A DNA stretch of 14,175 nt from Pseudomonadota bacterium (GTDB taxonomy: Bacteria > Pseudomonadota > Alphaproteobacteria > Azospirillales > Azospirillaceae). Shown here piece by piece: positions 13,634 through 14,175 of this stretch (position 1 is its first letter; every line of letters starts with the position of its first letter). The notes under the pieces are model-generated. The model saw only the letters and a program-made list of their open reading frames with translations, was not told the DNA's origin and ran no database searches. The stretch is from the NCBI GenBank assembly GCA_023412175.1, contig JAEYOB010000301.1, forward strand, positions 1 through 14,175, read 5' to 3'. The position numbers were made by a program, and so were the translations under genes.

Positions 13634-14175
13634 TCAACGCACCTCGATTGTCGCGCTGTCGCTGCGCCCTTCCGCATCAACCACGGTGATATGGACGAAC
13701 CCCGGCCCCTCCGGCTGCCACACCGCATCGCGCCGGACCGCGGACATGGCGACGCGGCGGCCGTCCACCAGCCAGGACAGCGGCCGCCGCCCGCCCGAAG
13801 CGGACAGGGTCAGAGGGGCCGGCGCGCCGCTTGCCGCACCGACTTCGACCACCATGGCGTCAAGGGGAAAGACCAGCCGCAGCCGTTCCGCCCCCGATGC
13901 TCCGGCAGGAGCGCCGGAAGCCACGCGCCTCAGCAGTTCGGGCGCCGCTTCGGCGGTGCGCAGACCGGGGGAGGGTTCCTCGGGCAGCAGGTCGAAGACG
14001 CGGAGCAGCAGCGGGGCGGCGGTGTTGCGGCCGAAGCGGTCGGGGCTGGGCGTGCCGGCCGGCCGGCCGACCCACACGCCGACGGTGAAGCGCCCGGTGA
14101 CGCCGAGAGCCCAGGCATCCCGGAACCCGTAGCTGGTGCCGGTCTTCAGCGCCATCGGCGCGGTCCGCCGCACCT
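13634..14175 (-). CDS. pbpC: Penicillin-binding protein 1C, C-terminal part (partial)
   Basis: The 3' end of a bifunctional class A peptidoglycan synthase, PBP1C type. The visible 180 residues begin inside the transpeptidase domain with its KTG motif (LKTGTSYGFRDAWALG, then VGVWVGRPAGTPSPDRFGRN). They continue into the BiPBP_C domain typical of PbpC (GRRPLSWLVDGRRVA near the end; last residues SDSATIEVR). The transglycosylase domain and the SxxK and SxN motifs lie off the right edge. It is convergent with the channel remnant. The BiPBP_C tail distinguishes PBP1C from PBP1A and PBP1B. Confidence 0.93.
   Translation of the reverse strand, partial: VRRTAPMALKTGTSYGFRDAWALGVTGRFTVGVWVGRPAGTPSPDRFGRNTAAPLLLRVFDLLPEEPSPGLRTAEAAPELLRRVASGAPAGASGAERLRLVFPLDAMVVEVGAASGAPAPLTLSASGGRRPLSWLVDGRRVAMSAVRRDAVWQPEGPGFVHITVVDAEGRSDSATIEVR

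Noticed and set aside
1..14175. CRISPR arrays, tRNA or rRNA genes, integrase with attachment sites
   Set aside because: No regularly spaced repeats, no recognisable tRNA or rRNA sequence and no site-specific integrase were seen by eye.

Overview
The window comes from a high-GC alphaproteobacterium-like chromosome or megaplasmid. The protein repertoire and codon bias suggest a Rhodospirillales relative such as Azospirillum; this is an inference from gene content, because no rRNA or other taxonomic marker is present. Most of the window is GC-rich with strong GC3 bias. The stretch around 12040-13050 is clearly AT-rich and looks foreign.

Left part (1-7290): the window opens inside an IS3-family element, with only the orfA start and one inverted-repeat end visible. 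Then come ordinary accessory or housekeeping genes: a MASE1-type sensor histidine kinase (-), a possible small secreted protein (+), a Spo0M-family protein (-), a 122-aa hypothetical protein (-), a Tat-exported DUF882/M15-like murein peptidase (-), a zinc-free quinone oxidoreductase (+) and a DUF1275/YoaK membrane protein (-). The convergent gap between the last two holds a stem-loop and two DnaA-box-like 9-mers.

Mobile block (7295-9700): an apparently intact IS3-family element has orfA/orfB, a G_GGA_AAC -1 frameshift heptamer and matching TGACCTGCCCCC ends. It abuts an IS110-family element whose transposase has lost its middle, including the expected catalytic-serine region. The non-coding leader of the IS110 element is a candidate bridge-RNA region.

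Glycan island (9741-13050): three genes on the minus strand look like a surface-polysaccharide or glycan-modification unit. In transcription order they are a broken gene of a family I cannot assign a function to, a SAM-dependent methyltransferase, and a polysaccharide-deacetylase/GT2 glycosyltransferase fusion that overlaps the methyltransferase by 4 bp. The first gene has a strong Shine-Dalgarno and ATG but carries an in-frame TAG and two one-base losses, each in a seven-base homopolymer.

Right part (13078-14175): the island ends against the 3' half of a NaChBac-type sodium-channel gene. The pore, TLESWS filter and C-terminal coiled coil remain; the voltage sensor is missing. A convergent penicillin-binding protein 1C gene, entering from the right edge, closes the window. 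No tRNA, rRNA or CRISPR array was recognised.
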